Assembly: GCA_028277865.1 (NCBI GenBank) | Contig: JANQFM010000588.1 | Span: 1 to 9,135 of the forward strand | Reading direction: 5' to 3' | DNA from: Acidobacteriota bacterium | GTDB lineage: Bacteria; Acidobacteriota; UBA6911; RPQK01; DATIPO01 | Length of the DNA stretch: 9,135 nucleotides | Part shown: positions 7,155 to 9,135 of the stretch, in pieces | Layout: every line of letters begins with the position of its first letter | Position numbering within the stretch: position 1 is the first letter of the stretch | The notes under the pieces: model-generated | What the model was told of the DNA's origin: nothing | Database searches by the model: none | The model's input: only the letters and a program-made list of their open reading frames with translations | Program-made: the position numbers and the translations under genes

Positions 7155-8342
7155 ATGATTCAAAAACTAAAAGCTCGGCTTCAAAAGCACGTCTGCCCCT
7201 ACTGCTTCGAGCGCTACAGGCTCAATCAGACGCCCTTCCGATGCGCCAGCCCGGCCAGCCGCTGCCCGCCGGAACCCGACGAAGTGCGCAAGGACGTCTG
7301 GGAAGACAGTGCGCCTATGGGCAAGGTGCTTGCCGCCGCGGGCAGCTTCCAGGAGCAGAGCCGCTGCCCGGTTTGCAGACAGCTCAGCCGCAAGAGGCTC
7401 TGCCCTCACTGCCACATGGAGCTTCCTCATACCACCGGCAAGTTCCGCAACCTTATCTTTGCCGTCATCGGCGCCAAGGAATCCGGCAAGAGCCACTATC
7501 TGGCCGTGCTCATCGAACAGATCCGCAAGCAGGTGGGGCCGGCGCTGGACTTGCTGCTCGAGCCTCTTAATGATCACACCATCCGGCGCTACCGGGAGCA
7601 GTTCTATAGGCCGATCTACCAGCGGGGACAGGTCATCCGGGGAACCGTTTCAGCCCTGGCTGACCGGGACGTCCAGATGCCCCTGGTCTACAGCCTGACC
7701 TTCAGCGGCAAAGACTTCCTGGGCAGGCGCAGGATCAAGGGCGTGGTGACTCTGGTTTTCTTCGATACCGCCGGAGAGGATCTGAACGACTCAGACACCA
7801 TGGCCACGGTCAACAAGTACATCTATCGCTCCGATGGCATCCTTTTGCTGCTAGATCCGCTTCAGCTGACCAGAGTCCGCGATCAGCTCAACGGTACGCC
7901 GCTGCCGGACCGCAATACCGAAACATCCGACATCATTACCCGCACCACCAACCTGATCCTGTCGGGTCGGGAGATCTCGCCCGATTCCATGCTCTCCACT
8001 CCCTTGGCGGTGGCTTTTTCCAAGTTCGACGCGGTGGAGCAACTCGTCGGCCCCCAGTTCCAGCTAGTCTCCACTCCCAACCACTTGGCCGGCTACGACA
8101 TGGCCGACTTCGACGCCATCAACTCAGAAATGCAGTCGCTTCTCGCCCAGTGGGACGGTTTGACCATCCTTCATCAGGTTGAAACCCGTTACAAGCGCTT
8201 CGGCTTTTTCGGGCTCAGCGCCTTGGGCTGCAATCCGCACGCCGACAAAAAAATTCCGCACGTCTTGCCGAGGCGGGTCGAAGACCCCTTCTTGTGGCTG
8301 CTTTACACCCACAAGCTCATACCCGCTTCCCGACGCCCCTGA
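7155..8342 (+). CDS. Zinc-ribbon P-loop GTPase, double-GTPase 2 (DO-GTPase2) type
   Basis: A 395-residue protein. The N-terminus has two cysteine clusters likely to bind zinc: C14, C17, C30, C37 and C71, C74, C83, C86. The GTPase domain follows: Walker A GAKESGKS (106-113), G3 DTAGED (204-209) on a hydrophobic strand, then a helix and the strand GILLLLDPLQL, a G4-like SKFD (289-292) after a hydrophobic strand, and a G5-like SAL (355-357). SKFD differs from the usual N/T-K-x-D, yet keeps the Lys and Asp that read guanine. The arrangement fits, as I recall it, the family named double-GTPase 2, whose members occur beside GTPase-associated protein 1, as here (10 nt downstream). It probably acts as a nucleotide switch that receives input from the chaperone-scaffold complex. 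No membrane anchor is seen. GTPase confidence is high; the exact family name needs a profile search. Confidence 0.93.
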   Translation: MIQKLKARLQKHVCPYCFERYRLNQTPFRCASPASRCPPEPDEVRKDVWEDSAPMGKVLAAAGSFQEQSRCPVCRQLSRKRLCPHCHMELPHTTGKFRNLIFAVIGAKESGKSHYLAVLIEQIRKQVGPALDLLLEPLNDHTIRRYREQFYRPIYQRGQVIRGTVSALADRDVQMPLVYSLTFSGKDFLGRRRIKGVVTLVFFDTAGEDLNDSDTMATVNKYIYRSDGILLLLDPLQLTRVRDQLNGTPLPDRNTETSDIITRTTNLILSGREISPDSMLSTPLAVAFSKFDAVEQLVGPQFQLVSTPNHLAGYDMADFDAINSEMQSLLAQWDGLTILHQVETRYKRFGFFGLSALGCNPHADKKIPHVLPRRVEDPFLWLLYTHKLIPASRRP

Positions 8343-8347
8343 AGGAG
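8342..8347 (+). promoter_or_regulatory. Shine-Dalgarno site overlapping the GTPase stop codon
   Basis: AAGGAG starts on the last base of the GTPase TGA and ends 5 nt before the ATG at 8353, implying coupled translation of GTPase and GAP1. An ATG at 8348 is in another frame and too close to this site. Confidence 0.85.
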
Positions 8348-8352
8348 ATGCC

Positions 8353-9135
8353 ATGAGTGCCTTGCAACTGCATTACACTTCTTGTCGCAAAGGGCAATCG
8401 GCCCACGCCGGCTTTCAGGTCCGCGCCTTGACTGCGGGGATCCGGCCCGACGAGCAGAGGGAAATCGAGAGGCGGGGCGTCTACCGTCCTCCCAGAGACG
8501 CCAACCCCGAGCCCAGCTTGGAGGAGATCGAAAGAGACTTTCCCAAAGCGCTGCGCTACTACAGGCTCGAAAGCGGCCGCAGCGCCCTCACACGCAGCTG
8601 CTACTCCGGCCGAGATTACAGCGGTCGATGGGGAAACTTCTTTGCCCACAGCCTGGTCTGCGAGGGAGCGCCGATTGAAGGCCGCTGGCCGATCGACTTC
8701 TACGAATGGCCCGGCTGGCGCGAGGGGCTTAAATCCGATGAGGACGGCGAGGAAGCCCCGCCGCCTCTGCCCCCTGTCGATCTGTCCCAGATCCAGCCGG
8801 CCGAATCGTTCAGCCTTGAGGAACTTGGGGTCTTTCTGTGTGAAGAGGCAGAGCGGACGGACCTTCTGGCCTCGATGTGCCGCGCCCTTCTGCTCAGCCG
8901 CAGCACCTCACGCGCCGTGGTGGTGCGGGACAGCCCAGTCAATGGCCTTTACTGGACCGCTTGCCTGCAAAAGCTCTTCCCCTGCCCCCACGCGGCGGGG
9001 TTGAGCTTCTCGACCTATCAGGACGATCCCCGCGGCTGCGCTGACGTCAACGCCACCAGCGGACAGACCGACTTCGCCTTCGACGAAGGGGAGCGCCGCT
9101 ACCGATTCTTCATTTTCGACATGGATACGGGCGCT
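8353..9135 (+). CDS. GTPase-associated protein 1, GAP1-N2 type (5' part, runs off the window)
   Basis: An open frame of 261 codons without stop to the window end. The N-terminus LQLHYTSC, then GFQVRALTAGI, a PPRDA segment, YSGRDYSGRWGNFFAHSLV (84-102) and a Pro/Glu-rich linker (about 118-145) follow the pattern of the GAP1 N-terminal type 2 domain as I know it from actinobacterial proteins. A second part from about residue 155, with VVVRDSPVNGLYW and LSFSTYQDDP (217-226), resembles the GAP1 middle domain. Such proteins are typically large and encoded next to a DO-GTPase; the name reflects genomic association, and GTPase-activating activity is not implied. Here it directly follows the GTPase gene with a 10-nt gap, fitting a functional pair. 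The C-terminal domain lies beyond the window. Family recognition is from memory of motifs, so moderately sure; that it is a real gene is very likely. Confidence 0.9.
   Translation, partial: MSALQLHYTSCRKGQSAHAGFQVRALTAGIRPDEQREIERRGVYRPPRDANPEPSLEEIERDFPKALRYYRLESGRSALTRSCYSGRDYSGRWGNFFAHSLVCEGAPIEGRWPIDFYEWPGWREGLKSDEDGEEAPPPLPPVDLSQIQPAESFSLEELGVFLCEEAERTDLLASMCRALLLSRSTSRAVVVRDSPVNGLYWTACLQKLFPCPHAAGLSFSTYQDDPRGCADVNATSGQTDFAFDEGERRYRFFIFDMDTGA

Overview
This window looks like one bacterial, GC-rich, accessory operon read entirely on the + strand. Every start that can be judged has a strong Shine-Dalgarno sequence, no signal peptides or membrane segments are visible, and the codons are rich in G/C at third positions. 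The phylum cannot be fixed from the sequence; a high-GC Gram-negative group such as Acidobacteria or Planctomycetes is only a guess. There are no tRNAs, rRNAs, insertion sequences or CRISPR arrays, and no clear terminator or sigma70 promoter.

Layout: (1) 1-138, the last 45 codons of an upstream gene whose C-terminus resembles the beta-domain of GrpE. (2) 197-1855, a lid-less Hsp70 of 552 aa with an unusual interdomain insert. (3) 1856-2020, a 165-nt gap with heptamer repeats in both orientations. (4) 2021-4111, a 696-aa Hsp70 in which a C-terminal von Willebrand factor A (vWA) domain with an intact MIDAS takes the place of the helical lid. (5) 4121-7135, a 1004-aa scaffold with two degenerate J-like modules (no HPD), a double zinc ribbon, TPR-like helices, a polyproline hinge and about four fibronectin type III (FN3)-like domains. 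(6) 7155-8342, a 395-aa zinc-ribbon P-loop GTPase of the type called double-GTPase 2 (DO-GTPase2). (7) 8353 to the window end, the first 261 codons of a GTPase-associated protein 1 (GAP1-N2, then GAP1-M-like). Genes 4 to 7 are separated by only 9, 19 and 10 nt and are almost certainly co-transcribed.

The window therefore seems to hold a dedicated chaperone set (a GrpE-like exchange factor, two divergent Hsp70s and a J-like scaffold) wired to a GTPase and its GAP1 partner. GAP1 and DO-GTPase families are associated, as I recall, with predicted NTP-dependent signalling or biological-conflict systems; I could not check this. The most telling detail is that the ATPase residues of both Hsp70s are kept, while the parts that normally couple Hsp70 to a J-protein are lost on both sides: no HPD in the J-like protein, no arginine at the DnaK R167 position (Tyr in one Hsp70, Gln in the other), and no hydrophobic interdomain linker. 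This suggests a rewired chaperone machine rather than an ordinary folding system. Its biological role is inference.
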